Assembly (NCBI RefSeq): GCF_001613305.1
Contig: NZ_BDCC01000045.1
Coordinates: forward strand, 1 to 44,376
DNA: 44,376 nucleotides
Source of the DNA: Nocardia vaccinii NBRC 15922
Lineage (GTDB): Bacteria; Actinomycetota; Actinomycetes; Mycobacteriales; Mycobacteriaceae
Direction of reading: 5' to 3'
Shown here: one piece after another, positions 1 through 8,438 of the stretch
How positions within the stretch are numbered: the first letter of the stretch is position 1
Layout: every line of letters starts with the position of its first letter
Program-made: the position numbers and the translations under genes
The notes under the pieces: generated by a model
The model's database searches: none
What the model saw: only the letters and a program-made list of their open reading frames with translations
What the model was told of the DNA's origin: nothing

Positions 1-103
1 GCCGGAGCGGAGCGGAGGCCATAGACACAGCCGAGTCTCGAGGGCTGAACGACGAGCCTCACAGCGCCGAAAACCCCGCCGCAGCGAAGCGGAGGCCGAA
101 AAC

Positions 104-1129
104 TCAGCCGCAGCTGGGAGTGGGTTTCCCGGCGTTGAGGTCGTCGAGGGCGTGCACGGCCGTGGTGAGGGTGTCGACCTTGATCAGTTGCAGCCCCTTC
201 GGGGTGCGCTGCCGGGCTTCGTTGCAGTTGTCGGCGGGGACCAGGAAGGTCTGCGCGCCCGCGTCGTGGGCGGCGATCATCTTGTACTGGATGCCGCCGA
301 TCGGGCCGACCTTGCCGTCCGGGTCGATGGTGCCGGTGCCCGCGACGAACTTGCCGCCGTTGAGTTTTCCGGTGCTGAGCTTGTCCACCAGGCCGAGGCT
401 GAACATCAGCCCGGCCGACGGGCCGCCGATATCGGCCAGATTGAAGTCGACCTGAATCGGCCCCTGGGCGACCTCGGTGGGCGTCACGCCGAGATAGCCC
501 TTGGCCGAATCGTCCGGACGCGCGGCGAGTTTCACCTCGACGGTCTGCTCGACACCGCCGCGCCGCACCGCGATCGGCACCACCGCGCCGGGCTTGGCGC
601 CCTGGATCGCGCTGACCACATCCGCGGAGGTGGCGACCGGCTTACCGCTGATGCTGACGATCTGATCACCCTTGTTCAGCAGACCCTTGGCCGGGCCGTT
701 GTCGGCGATACTGCCGACCTGCACCTCGGTCGGATACTTCAGGAAGCGCAGTGCGGCCAGTTCCGCGTTGTCCTCGGAATTCTTGAAGTCCTGCTGATTG
801 GACTTGTCGACTTCATCACGCGGCACGCCCGGGGGATAGACCTCCGCACGGGGCACCAGACCGTAGTTTCCGTCGGCCCACAGCCCGAACGCCTCGAAGA
901 TATTCAGCCCGTCGCGAACGGACACGGTGGTCATGTTGAGATTGCCCGACGTCGGATTCACCGTCGCACCCCGCACGTCGACGACCTGTTTCCCGTCGAC
1001 GACGCCCAGTGTATTGAACGTGGGACCAGGGCCGAGTGCGACGAAGGGCACCGTCACGGCACTGCCGACGATACCGAGCACCAGGACGGGTATCAGGGCG
1101 GCCAACAGGGTGAGGATCCGACGATTCAC
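104..1129 (-). CDS. PDZ-domain, Lon-like membrane serine protease (YlbL/Rv3194c type)
   Basis: 341 aa. One N-terminal membrane segment (about residues 5-30) is followed by a PDZ domain (about 125-200) and a Lon-type S16 peptidase fold (about 225-330). The predicted catalytic Ser238 lies in GGPSAG and Lys283 in GGIQYK, so this should be a membrane-anchored protease facing the outside with a Ser-Lys dyad. The GTG start was chosen because the membrane helix begins directly after it and the longer upstream reading is Arg/Pro-rich and not protein-like. It diverges from the zincin gene across only 50 bp, an arrangement also known in mycobacteria, so the two promoters must overlap. Substrates are unknown. 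Confidence 0.9.
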   Translation of the reverse strand: MNRRILTLLAALIPVLVLGIVGSAVTVPFVALGPGPTFNTLGVVDGKQVVDVRGATVNPTSGNLNMTTVSVRDGLNIFEAFGLWADGNYGLVPRAEVYPPGVPRDEVDKSNQQDFKNSEDNAELAALRFLKYPTEVQVGSIADNGPAKGLLNKGDQIVSISGKPVATSADVVSAIQGAKPGAVVPIAVRRGGVEQTVEVKLAARPDDSAKGYLGVTPTEVAQGPIQVDFNLADIGGPSAGLMFSLGLVDKLSTGKLNGGKFVAGTGTIDPDGKVGPIGGIQYKMIAAHDAGAQTFLVPADNCNEARQRTPKGLQLIKVDTLTTAVHALDDLNAGKPTPSCG

Positions 1130-1179
1130 CCGGCCCACAGTAGCGGCTCCCGTTCCAGCATCCGCGTAGCCTTGGGGGC

Positions 1180-2583
1180 ATGAGCGACGTGCCCTTCGGA
1201 TTCTCGAACCGCGATGACGACGACGACCGCAAACGCGGCGACGAGCATGGCGGCGCCGGGGCGAACAACCCGTTCGAATTCGCCATGGGCGGTTCGGGCG
1301 CGGCCTTCGATCCGTCGCAGCTCGGGCAGATGCTGACCTCGCTCGGTCAGATGTTCTCCAGTATGGGACAGCCCGGCTCGCCGCAGGACGGCCCGGTGAA
1401 CTACGACATCGCCAAACGCCTGGCCCGCCAGCAGCTCGGCGCGAGTGTGCCGCCGGTCTCCGCGGGCTCGCAGAGCGCCGTGAACGATGCCGCGCACCTG
1501 GCCGAACTGTGGCTCGACGCGGCGACCACGCTGCCGGCCGGTGCGACCCGGACCGTGGCCTGGACGGCCAACGACTGGATCGAGGAGACGCTGCCGACCT
1601 GGAAGCGGCTGTGCGATCCGGTGGCCGAGCAGGTTTCGGGCATGTGGACCACGACGATGCCGGAGGAGGCACGCGAGTTCGCCGGCCCGATGCTCGGCAT
1701 GCTGGGGCAGATGGGCGGGCTGGCGTTCGGCTCGCAGCTCGGTCAGGCCCTCGGCCAGCTCGCCGGTGAGGTGCTGACCTCCACCGATATCGGCCTGCCG
1801 CTGGGCCCGAACGGCACCGCGGCGCTGCTGCCCGCCGCGATCACCGAGTTCAGTAAGGGGCTCGAGCGTCCCGAGAGCGAGATTCTGGTCTATCTGGCCG
1901 CTCGCGAGGCCGCTCACCAGCGGTTGTTCGCGCATGTGCCGTGGCTGCGCCAGCAGGTGCTCGGCGCGGTCGAGGACTACGCACGCGGTATCCGGATGGA
2001 CTTCTCGGCCATCGAGGAGGCCGCGCAGGGCATCGATCCGATGATGCTGGCCGATCCGTCCAAACTCGAAGAGCTGCTCTCGCAGGGCACATTCGAGCCG
2101 CAGACCACGCCGGAGCAGAAGGCCGCGCTCGAGCGGCTGGAGACGATGCTCGCGCTGATCGAGGGTTGGGTTCAGGTCGTCGTCGCCGAGGCGGTCGGTG
2201 ATCGGCTGCCCGGTGCGGGCGCGCTGGCCGAAACCCTGCGCCGCCGCCGCGCGACCGGCGGCCCGGCCGAACAGACCTTCGCCACCTTGGTCGGCCTGGA
2301 GCTGCGCCCGCGCAAGTTGCGCGAGGCGGCCGAACTGTGGCGCCGGTTGACCACCGACGCCGGGATGCAGGCCCGCGACGCGGTCTGGGCCCATCCGGAC
2401 CTGCTGCCCAGCTCGACCGACCTGGACAATCCGGCAGGTTTCATCGACGGCGTGATCGGCGGTGGCACAGGCGAATTCGATGATCCGCTCGCCCAGCTCG
2501 CCGAGACCGAGGCGCGCGAACGTCAGGAGCGCGAGGGTAGGTCGGACCAGCCCGAGACAGGTGCGGACGGCACCGAGAAGTAG
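1180..2583 (+). CDS. Zinc-dependent metalloprotease-like protein, DUF2342 (zincin_2)
   Basis: 467 aa, matching by eye the actinobacterial DUF2342 family (Rv3195-like). The segment REAAHQRLFAHVPWL, about residues 240-254, carries the family's modified zincin motif (Glu..His). The N-terminus is Asp- and Gly-rich, and no signal peptide or membrane helix is visible, so the protein is probably cytoplasmic. Start at ATG behind a G-rich tract. The family is annotated as a peptidase by fold; I know of no established substrate. It ends 14 bp from the convergent carboxylesterase gene, with no hairpin visible between them. Confidence 0.9.
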   Translation: MSDVPFGFSNRDDDDDRKRGDEHGGAGANNPFEFAMGGSGAAFDPSQLGQMLTSLGQMFSSMGQPGSPQDGPVNYDIAKRLARQQLGASVPPVSAGSQSAVNDAAHLAELWLDAATTLPAGATRTVAWTANDWIEETLPTWKRLCDPVAEQVSGMWTTTMPEEAREFAGPMLGMLGQMGGLAFGSQLGQALGQLAGEVLTSTDIGLPLGPNGTAALLPAAITEFSKGLERPESEILVYLAAREAAHQRLFAHVPWLRQQVLGAVEDYARGIRMDFSAIEEAAQGIDPMMLADPSKLEELLSQGTFEPQTTPEQKAALERLETMLALIEGWVQVVVAEAVGDRLPGAGALAETLRRRRATGGPAEQTFATLVGLELRPRKLREAAELWRRLTTDAGMQARDAVWAHPDLLPSSTDLDNPAGFIDGVIGGGTGEFDDPLAQLAETEARERQEREGRSDQPETGADGTEK

Positions 2584-2597
2584 TCGGCTCGACGACC

Positions 2598-4160
2598 TCA
2601 GCGGATCCACGCCGGTCGTTGCGCGGCGAACGGGTCCGCTGCCACGTACGACGCGTCGTTCCAGATCTTCACCTGTCGGGTGGCAGGGGTGTAGCGCGGC
2701 CACTTCGGTCCCGGATCGCCGTCGCGCACGAATGCCACCCAGGCCGAATGCATTTCGGTGGCCAGGGCCTGCGGCGGATTGTCGCCCTCGACGGCCGTGA
2801 CGCCCTTCGCGTGCAACAGGTCGAAGGCGAACGGAATGTCCAGGCAGTGCGCGGCCATTCCGTGATGGCCGCCGGAAGCCGCTGACATACGGTCGAATTC
2901 GTACAGCCAGGTCGCCCGTCCGCGGCGGGCGTGGTCCTCGGCGAGCCGGTAGGACGGGCCCCGGATGGCCAGATCGCTGACGATCTGGCCGACCAGTTGC
3001 GCGGCGGTGGAGCCGGGATAGGCTGCGCGATAAGCCTTCTCGGCGATCGCGTCGATGTTCATCCGCGCCAGTGCGGCAGGGGCGGTCGCATCGGTCACCT
3101 TCGCCGAGCCCATGGTGAACTCGTCCCGGGTGAATCCGATCAGCAGCGGAATATCGGCACTGCGTCCCGAAACCAACAGTTGCGCGGTGGATTCCGGGAT
3201 GAGCGCGCCGTCCGCGATTGGAGCGAGTTGCAGCACAGCCGGATCGGCATTGCCCGGCCCCGGTTTGGGCACCATGTTCTGGAGCTTGTGCAGGTGTTCG
3301 GGGGATAGGTCCCGCAGTGCCGCAACGGTTGCGGGCACCCCGGTGTGTTCCGTGAACACCGCGGCGCCCGCCGCGGCGGCGGTCCGATCGTTCGGCTGGG
3401 CGACCACGCCGGACTGGCAGATTCCGGACCGGAACAGCGAGCGCGCGGACGGCGCGGCCATCAGCGCCCACACCGCGCCGCCGCCCGCGGATTGCCCGGC
3501 CACGGTCACCTTGGCCGGATCACCGCCGAAGGCCGCGATATTGTCCCGCACCCAGGTCAGCCCGGCGATCCAGTCGAGAACCGCGCGGTTGTCGGGTGCG
3601 CCCTCCACGTGCAGGAAGCCCTCGAGGCCCAGTCGATAGCCGAGCGAGACCAGCACCACGCCGTCGCGGTTGAACGCGGCGCCGTCGTACCACGGACTGG
3701 CCGGCGAGCCGCCGACGAAGCCGCCGCCGTGAATCCATACCAGCACAGGCAGTTTCGCGTCCGGCGACGGATCGGGCGTGAAGACGTTCAGGTTCAGATA
3801 GTCCGTGCCCGCGATACTCGGCTCCGGAATCGTGGTCACCGCCGCGACGGGGTGCAGCTGTGCCGTGGGCCCATACGCGGTGCAGTCGCGGACCTCGGTC
3901 CACCGCGCGGGCGGCGTCGGCGCGGCGAACCGCAGCTCCCCCACCGGCGGCTGGGCGTACGGAATCCCCAGGTAGGCGAATCCGGCCGGCCGGCGGGCCC
4001 CGCGCACCGGCCCGAGTGCGGTGCGAACGGTATCGTGCGGCATCGACCCAGAATGCCCGGTCGAACAAGCCCCCGCCAGCGTCAGGGCTCCGGCCCCGAA
4101 GATCAGTGATCGGCGAGTGAGTCGGTCCGCAGGCACGGCGATCGAGCCTAGCGCGAACAT
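2598..4160 (-). CDS. Carboxylesterase B family lipoprotein (Tat-type signal)
   Basis: 520 aa. The N-terminus carries a twin-arginine motif followed by a hydrophobic stretch and a lipobox (TRRSLIF...LAGAC), so the mature enzyme should be a lipid-anchored exported esterase. The nucleophile elbow is GQSAGG, the oxyanion-hole segment WIHGGGFVGG, and the likely catalytic histidine lies in GHHGM, which is the type-B carboxylesterase arrangement. The ATG start is preferred because it leaves a normal n-region; an earlier in-frame ATG 24 codons upstream and a later GTG are possible. In mycobacteria the flanking genes are adjacent (from memory), so this looks like an insertion into a conserved block. 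Substrate unknown. Confidence 0.87.
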   Translation of the reverse strand: MFALGSIAVPADRLTRRSLIFGAGALTLAGACSTGHSGSMPHDTVRTALGPVRGARRPAGFAYLGIPYAQPPVGELRFAAPTPPARWTEVRDCTAYGPTAQLHPVAAVTTIPEPSIAGTDYLNLNVFTPDPSPDAKLPVLVWIHGGGFVGGSPASPWYDGAAFNRDGVVLVSLGYRLGLEGFLHVEGAPDNRAVLDWIAGLTWVRDNIAAFGGDPAKVTVAGQSAGGGAVWALMAAPSARSLFRSGICQSGVVAQPNDRTAAAAGAAVFTEHTGVPATVAALRDLSPEHLHKLQNMVPKPGPGNADPAVLQLAPIADGALIPESTAQLLVSGRSADIPLLIGFTRDEFTMGSAKVTDATAPAALARMNIDAIAEKAYRAAYPGSTAAQLVGQIVSDLAIRGPSYRLAEDHARRGRATWLYEFDRMSAASGGHHGMAAHCLDIPFAFDLLHAKGVTAVEGDNPPQALATEMHSAWVAFVRDGDPGPKWPRYTPATRQVKIWNDASYVAADPFAAQRPAWIR

Positions 4161-4671
4161 TGCCCGAAATTTCCCACCGGAACCGGCTCGGCGATCAATC
4201 GCACCCAGCGACTCGGCTGTGACGTGTTTCACTCACTCGACTGTGCGGGATCGAGGCAACCGTAAGTCCAGAGCACGGAGCCATGCCGACGCGCGGCCGT
4301 CGGCCCCGCAGCGCGACTGCGTGATGTGAGTGCGACTGCCGGTATGGAGTGCGACGGACGCGACGTGCGTCTGCTCGGCGCGCAGTGCGAATGAGCTCCG
4401 GCGCGTGGCGCTTTCCGGATCGGTGACCGGATAGGCGCGGGGAGCGAAACGAATCGGTCGAAAGCGTCATTTTCGGGGTTCGCAACGGGCTGGTGAAAAA
4501 CTTTGGGTTCCTGGGGATATCGCATGGGATCGAGGCGGAGTAGGACAGTGGTGAGCGGGGTGGGGACAAGGGGTCGTCCTGGGTGAATGTCCTGTGGATC
4601 AGTGCTCGATTCTGTGGATAACCAGGAGTTTCGGCGATCGTGGCCGGGGCCGTGCCACGACACTGGTGCGC
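4161..4671. other. Intergenic region between divergent genes, no gene recognised
   Basis: Open frames here are Arg/Pro-rich shadows. The right end holds two DnaA-box-like 9-mers, TGTGGATCA (4593-4601) and TGTGGATAA (4613-4621), upstream of the next gene. The promoters of the esterase and of the ThiF-like gene must lie here, but I could not place -35/-10 pairs with confidence. Confidence 0.5.
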
Positions 4672-5991
4672 ATGAACGTCTTTCGCCCACGTGGGCCGAT
4701 GTTGCATCCGCGGGTGCCGGTGCTGCGCCGTCCGTCGGGGACGGTGCAGTTGGGGTGGGACCCGGAGCATGCCGTGATGCTCGAGCCGCCGGACGTCGCC
4801 GCCGATACCGTCGCGGAGTTCTTGCGGCTGCTGGACGGGCTGCGCAGTCATCCGCACATCGTCTGGCAGGCCGACGGTTTGGGGATCGGCGTCGAGGAAA
4901 CCCTGCGGATGCTGGCCGAACTCGATGCCGCCGGGCTGCTCGTCCACCCGCGATCGCGGCCCGCGCGGGTGCACCGGATCCATGTGCACGGCCGCGGGCC
5001 GCTGTCCGAGGCCGTCGCCACCGGCGTGCGCCGCCTGGGCCTGCGCCCCACCCGTTCGCGCGAATATCCCACGGCCACCGCGGCATCGAACTGGCCCGCC
5101 GACGTGGTGGTGCTGGCCGATACTCTCGTCCCCGATCCGATCCTGGTGAACGACCTTGTGCTGTACCGGATTCCGCATCTACAGGTGCGCATGCGCGACG
5201 GTCGCGGGATCGTCGGCCCGCTGGTGCTGCCCGGCGGCACCAGCTGTCTGCGTTGCGCGGACCTGACTCGGCGCGATATCGACCCGGAATGGCCGCACCT
5301 GGCAGCCCAACTGCTGGGCCGGATCGGCCACGGTTCGGCCGCCGCCATCACCGCGACCACCGCACTGGTGCTACGCGATCTGGAGACGGTGGTCGAGTGC
5401 GCGGCCGAACGCCCACCCCGAACTCTCGACACCACACTGGAATTGGACCCCGACACCCACCACATCGCCCGACGTCACTGGCCGATCCACCCGGCCTGCG
5501 GCTGCCGCCTGCTACGCCCGCCGCGCACCTCCCATGCCCCAGCCACGAATCCGCCTCTCCCCCACGGCCCCAACTCCGGTCGCAGCACCGACTCCGGCGC
5601 TGGTCCGGCCTTCGGCCACTGTCCCACCGGCACCGGCCGTAACCCCAGCTCCAGCGCTACCCCGAACTCTCGCCGCCGACCCCGTTCCAGCACTGGCCCG
5701 GACTCCGGCCGAAGTCCCCGCTCCAGCGCCGGCCCACGTACTGACCGCAGCACCGGCGGCGCTGGTTCTGGTCCTGGCTCCGGTCCCAACCCCGGCTGTG
5801 GATCCGGCTCGGGTCCGCTTCCCGCCCAGGGCACCAGCTCTGGCGCCGCCCGCTTCAACTCCGACTGCGAGGGCGACGCAGACGACCGCACTCCCACCGA
5901 CCGGACACTCGACAATCGCCATACCACGGCGCGTTCGCCGCGCACTGCCGCCTGTTCGCGGGTCCGCAACGACCGATTCGGCGCACCATGA
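4672..5991 (+). CDS. ThiF/cyclodehydratase-like protein (Rv3196 type) with repetitive C-terminal tail
   Basis: 439 aa. The first ~290 residues resemble the actinobacterial family annotated as TOMM leader-binding or cyclodehydratase-like. CLRCADL and the later CGC look like a zinc-binding cysteine set, as in E1/ThiF-type proteins. No precursor peptide or partner azoline enzyme is nearby, so a RiPP role is not supported here. The last ~150 residues are Ser/Gly/Pro/Arg-rich low complexity and include three 12-residue repeats. The mycobacterial homologue is, from memory, about 300 aa, so the tail is an extension. ATG start chosen at MNVFRP; an in-frame ATG 26 codons upstream exists. Function unknown. 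Confidence 0.75.
   Translation: MNVFRPRGPMLHPRVPVLRRPSGTVQLGWDPEHAVMLEPPDVAADTVAEFLRLLDGLRSHPHIVWQADGLGIGVEETLRMLAELDAAGLLVHPRSRPARVHRIHVHGRGPLSEAVATGVRRLGLRPTRSREYPTATAASNWPADVVVLADTLVPDPILVNDLVLYRIPHLQVRMRDGRGIVGPLVLPGGTSCLRCADLTRRDIDPEWPHLAAQLLGRIGHGSAAAITATTALVLRDLETVVECAAERPPRTLDTTLELDPDTHHIARRHWPIHPACGCRLLRPPRTSHAPATNPPLPHGPNSGRSTDSGAGPAFGHCPTGTGRNPSSSATPNSRRRPRSSTGPDSGRSPRSSAGPRTDRSTGGAGSGPGSGPNPGCGSGSGPLPAQGTSSGAARFNSDCEGDADDRTPTDRTLDNRHTTARSPRTAACSRVRNDRFGAP
5644..5751 (+). repeat. Three in-frame 36-bp tandem repeats
   Basis: Imperfect 36-bp units at 5644-5679, 5680-5715 and 5716-5751 encode PSSSATPNSRRR, PRSSTGPDSGRS and PRSSAGPRTDRS. Because the unit is a multiple of three, changes in copy number keep the reading frame. 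The flanks are related low-complexity sequence. Confidence 0.75.
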
Positions 5992-6514
5992 GCCCACCGT
6001 ATTCAGCGCACGGCACGCCACCGCCGGCTCAGCCGGTCGTCGACCGACCTCGTCCAGCGGCGCGCGATCGAGCGCAGCCGGCACACCACCGACCATGTCG
6101 ATCAGCAAGTCCGAATCGTCTGCTGCCATCCGACCCGGCCGGTCCATCCGTGATCCGGTGCAGCGTTGCCCAGCGACCCGATCGGCGCGACATGAGCGCA
6201 TCGGATCGAGCGCACGGCCCCGCACTACGATCTCGGCCGGCGGCGACCGGCCGCATGATCCCGCGATGTGTGATCGAGCACAGCCGGTACCGCGACCATG
6301 CCGTCGACGAGATATCGACCGTCGCGTCGACGCGACTACGGCACCGGGCTCGATCCTGCCCGTCGGCGGCGGATTCGCCGCCGACGGGGCGCCGATACGC
6401 CGAATGTGGTGCGGCCGCCGCACCGGTTGCCGAAGTACTGTGACACATGCCACGCACAGGTCTTTTACTCAATTCTCATGGCACGGCGCGTGGTGAGTCG
6501 GGAATGATGGGATT
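5992..6514. other. Intergenic region, no gene recognised
   Basis: An open frame starts at an ATGA overlapping the previous stop, but its product is Arg/Pro/His-rich with no recognisable fold and no Shine-Dalgarno. An Ala-Pro-rich frame runs in from upstream. Neither is supported as a gene. The promoter of the ABC1 kinase gene is expected near the right end. Confidence 0.45.
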
Positions 6515-7858
6515 GTGTCTGAGATTGTGAGCCGCCGCTCGTCCCGTAATGCCAAGCTGGCCAAGATTCCGCTGGGTATCGCGGGCCGGGCGGCCGTGGG
6601 GTTCGGTCGCAAGCTCGCCGGGGGCGACAAACAGGAGATCAACGCGGAGCTGAATCAGAAGGCCGCCGAGCAGCTTTTCTCCGTCCTGGGTGAACTCAAG
6701 GGCGGGGCAATGAAATTCGGGCAGGCGCTGTCGGTGATGGAGGCCGCGGTCCCGGAGGAGTTCGGCGAACACTACCGCGACGCGCTCACCCGGCTGCAGG
6801 CCGCCGCGCCCCCGATGCCCGCCAATGCCGTGCACCGCATGCTCGACCAGCAGCTCGGCACCGCGTGGCGGCAGCGTTTCAAGGAATTCGACGACACTCC
6901 ATCCGCTTCGGCGAGTATCGGCCAGGTCCACAAGGCGGTGTGGTCCGACGGCCGGGTCGTCGCGGTCAAGGTGCAGTATCCCGGCGCCGACGAGGCCCTG
7001 CGCGCGGATCTGAAAACGCTCAACCGGATGGCCGGAATGATGGGTTCGGTCATCCCCGGCGCGGATGTCAAACCGATCCTCGCCGAGATCACCGAACGCA
7101 CCGAGGAAGAACTCGACTACCGGCACGAGGCCGCGAACCAACGCCAGTTCGCCAAGGCCTTCGACGGCCACCCGCGGTTCGTGGTGCCCAAGGTGGTGGC
7201 GAGCGCGCCGAAGGTGATCGTCACCGAATGGCTCGATGCCACGCCGGTTTCCGCGATCATCAAGCGCGGCGCCCAGGATCCGGAGGGCACCGTCGCGGAG
7301 CGCAACGCCGTGGGCGCGCTGATGGGCGAATTCCACTTCTCCTCCCCCGCGATCGTCGGCCTGCTGCACGCCGATCCGCATCCGGGCAATTTCATGATGC
7401 TGCCGGACGGCCGGCTGTCCGTGATCGACTACGGCGCGTGCGCACCGCTACCCAACGGCTTCCCGCCGCTGCTGGGGCAGATGGTGGCCATGGCGGTAGA
7501 CGAGCGCTTCGACGAGCTGACCGCGCTGATGTACGACAACGGCTGGGTCATTCCGAGCCGCACGGTGACTCATCGGGAAATCGCCGACTATCTGCGGCCG
7601 TTCACCGATCCGATCCAGGCCGAGTCCTTCCACTTCACTCGCAAGTGGATGCAGCGCGTCGCGGGCAAGGCCACCGACATCAACCGGCCGGAGATGAAAA
7701 CCGGTATGGCCCTGCAACTTCCGGCCGAACATTTGATGGTGTTCCGAGTGCTGGCCGGATCCATCGGCATCTGCGCACAACTCGACGCCGAGATCCCGTT
7801 CATGAAGCTGATGCAGGACTGGGTGCCCGGTTACGTCGAACACCGTTCCGCCAGTTGA
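6515..7858 (+). CDS. ABC1/UbiB-type atypical protein kinase (Rv3197 type)
   Basis: 447 aa. The family signatures are present: the KxGQ motif (MKFGQ) and the Ala/Ser-rich nucleotide loop SASASIGQVHKAV replace a normal glycine loop. VAVKVQYPG carries the invariant Lys, HADPHPGN the catalytic loop and VIDYGAC the metal-binding DFG equivalent. ABC1 proteins bind ATP or ADP and act in small-molecule or lipid metabolism; the actual substrate is unknown. GTG start, weakly preceded by GGGA. It is convergent with whiB7 across a strong hairpin. From memory, the mycobacterial homologue neighbours whiB7 and has been linked to macrolide tolerance; this sequence does not show that directly. Confidence 0.92.
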   Translation: MSEIVSRRSSRNAKLAKIPLGIAGRAAVGFGRKLAGGDKQEINAELNQKAAEQLFSVLGELKGGAMKFGQALSVMEAAVPEEFGEHYRDALTRLQAAAPPMPANAVHRMLDQQLGTAWRQRFKEFDDTPSASASIGQVHKAVWSDGRVVAVKVQYPGADEALRADLKTLNRMAGMMGSVIPGADVKPILAEITERTEEELDYRHEAANQRQFAKAFDGHPRFVVPKVVASAPKVIVTEWLDATPVSAIIKRGAQDPEGTVAERNAVGALMGEFHFSSPAIVGLLHADPHPGNFMMLPDGRLSVIDYGACAPLPNGFPPLLGQMVAMAVDERFDELTALMYDNGWVIPSRTVTHREIADYLRPFTDPIQAESFHFTRKWMQRVAGKATDINRPEMKTGMALQLPAEHLMVFRVLAGSIGICAQLDAEIPFMKLMQDWVPGYVEHRSAS

Positions 7859-7885
7859 TAATTCACTCAACAGACAGATAAGGGC

Positions 7886-7918
7886 GAGCCCCGCATCTCC
7901 GGTCGAGATGCGGGGCTC
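7886..7918. terminator. Bidirectional hairpin terminator between ABC1 kinase gene and whiB7
   Basis: A perfect 13-bp inverted repeat, GAGCCCCGCATCT (7886-7898) with its complement at 7906-7918, separated by 7 nt. It sits in the 87-bp gap between two converging genes. There is no strong T-run on the plus side, and a modest one on the minus side. Confidence 0.8.
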
Positions 7919-7945
7919 GGTGCCGTCCCCCGGGCGTCGTCCGGC

Positions 7946-8254
7946 TCACGCCAGAGCGACCTTGCGCGGGCGGCCACGGGGCCGCTTGCGGGCGATCACG
8001 ACACCCTGGTCGAAGATCTCGCCGCCCCAGACCCCCCAGGGCTCACCGCGATCCAGGGCAGCGCTCAGGCAGCCCTTGCGGATCGGGCAGGAAGCGCACA
8101 GCGCCTTCGCCTCCTCCAGTTGCGCCGGGCTCTCGGCGAACCAGAGGTCGGGGTTGCCGACTCGGCAGGGCAGGCTCAGCGTGACTCCCCGGGTGCGGGA
8201 AGCCGGGGCCACGGGTGTACGGCATGTCACGCGAAATGCGGTCGCGGTGGACAC
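7946..8254 (-). CDS. whiB7: WhiB7 transcriptional regulator
   Basis: 102 aa [4Fe-4S] Wbl protein. Cluster cysteines are Cys30, Cys53, Cys56 and Cys62, followed by the sigma-binding turn GVWGGE (74-79) and a C-terminal AT-hook RGRPRK (93-98). The AT-hook is diagnostic for WhiB7 among Wbl proteins. WhiB7 binds sigma-A on the promoter and activates intrinsic antibiotic-resistance genes, including its own. GTG start behind AGGAG at 6-nt spacing. The gene lies about 545 nt downstream of its probable transcription start; the leader holds an upstream ORF and an attenuator. An extra Cys11 lies outside the cluster set. Confidence 0.96.
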   Translation of the reverse strand: MSTATAFRVTCRTPVAPASRTRGVTLSLPCRVGNPDLWFAESPAQLEEAKALCASCPIRKGCLSAALDRGEPWGVWGGEIFDQGVVIARKRPRGRPRKVALA

Positions 8255-8314
8255 GTCTTGCTCCTTCAGCTCGTGCAGCGGTCATATGTGGTGGAAGCAA
8301 CTGCGTTGTCTTCC

Positions 8315-8367
8315 GCGAAACCGGGGCCGATGGCTGAGGGCCGGTAAAACAATGGCCACGGTTTCGC
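8315..8367 (-). promoter_or_regulatory. Alternative long-range pairing in whiB7 leader
   Basis: CGGTTTCGC at 8359-8367, inside the loop and 3' arm of the terminator hairpin as read on the minus strand, is perfectly complementary over 9 bp to GCGAAACCG at 8315-8323. On the minus-strand RNA this pairing would compete with the terminator stem or stabilise readthrough RNA. It forms only after RNA polymerase has passed the terminator, so it may act later, for example near the whiB7 ribosome site. Confidence 0.4.
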
Positions 8368-8386
8368 TCGGTGCGATCCGTGGCCA
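8344..8386 (-). terminator. Intrinsic attenuator upstream of whiB7
   Basis: A perfect 9-bp stem (8378-8386 with 8353-8361), 16-nt loop, followed on the minus strand by TTGTTTTAC. It lies 21 nt after the stop codon of the leader ORF and about 90 nt before the whiB7 start. That is where a transcription attenuator would be expected. Confidence 0.75.
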
Positions 8387-8438
8387 GGAGGCTGGGGAGA
8401 GTTTCCCTACCTGAGTCGACTTCGGTGTCGACTCCTGA
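8384..8438 (-). promoter_or_regulatory. Leader hairpin over the uORF end and candidate antiterminator
   Basis: GAGTCGAC (8413-8420) and its complement (8427-8434) form a perfect 8-bp hairpin with a 6-nt loop, spanning the Arg-rich last codons of the leader ORF. A competing 7-bp pairing (one G-U) joins 8432-8438 to 8384-8390. It shares 3 nt with this hairpin and 3 nt with the terminator stem, so the three structures are partly exclusive. A ribosome on the ORF end would melt the first hairpin. Confidence 0.5.

Noticed and set aside
1126..3471. A 781-codon minus-strand open frame over the zincin and esterase genes
   Set aside because: Arg/Gly-rich with no domains, and it overlaps two well-supported genes in other frames.
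5644..5751. The 36-bp units as a CRISPR-like array
   Set aside because: Units are directly adjacent with no spacers and are in frame within a coding region.
4672..5991. A RiPP (TOMM) biosynthesis cluster around the ThiF/cyclodehydratase-like gene
   Set aside because: No precursor peptide, YcaO gene or dehydrogenase is adjacent; the gene sits in a conserved housekeeping block.
5988..6443. A 151-codon open frame starting at an ATGA overlap after the ThiF-like gene
   Set aside because: No Shine-Dalgarno and Pro/Arg/His-rich with no fold. The overlap alone is not enough.
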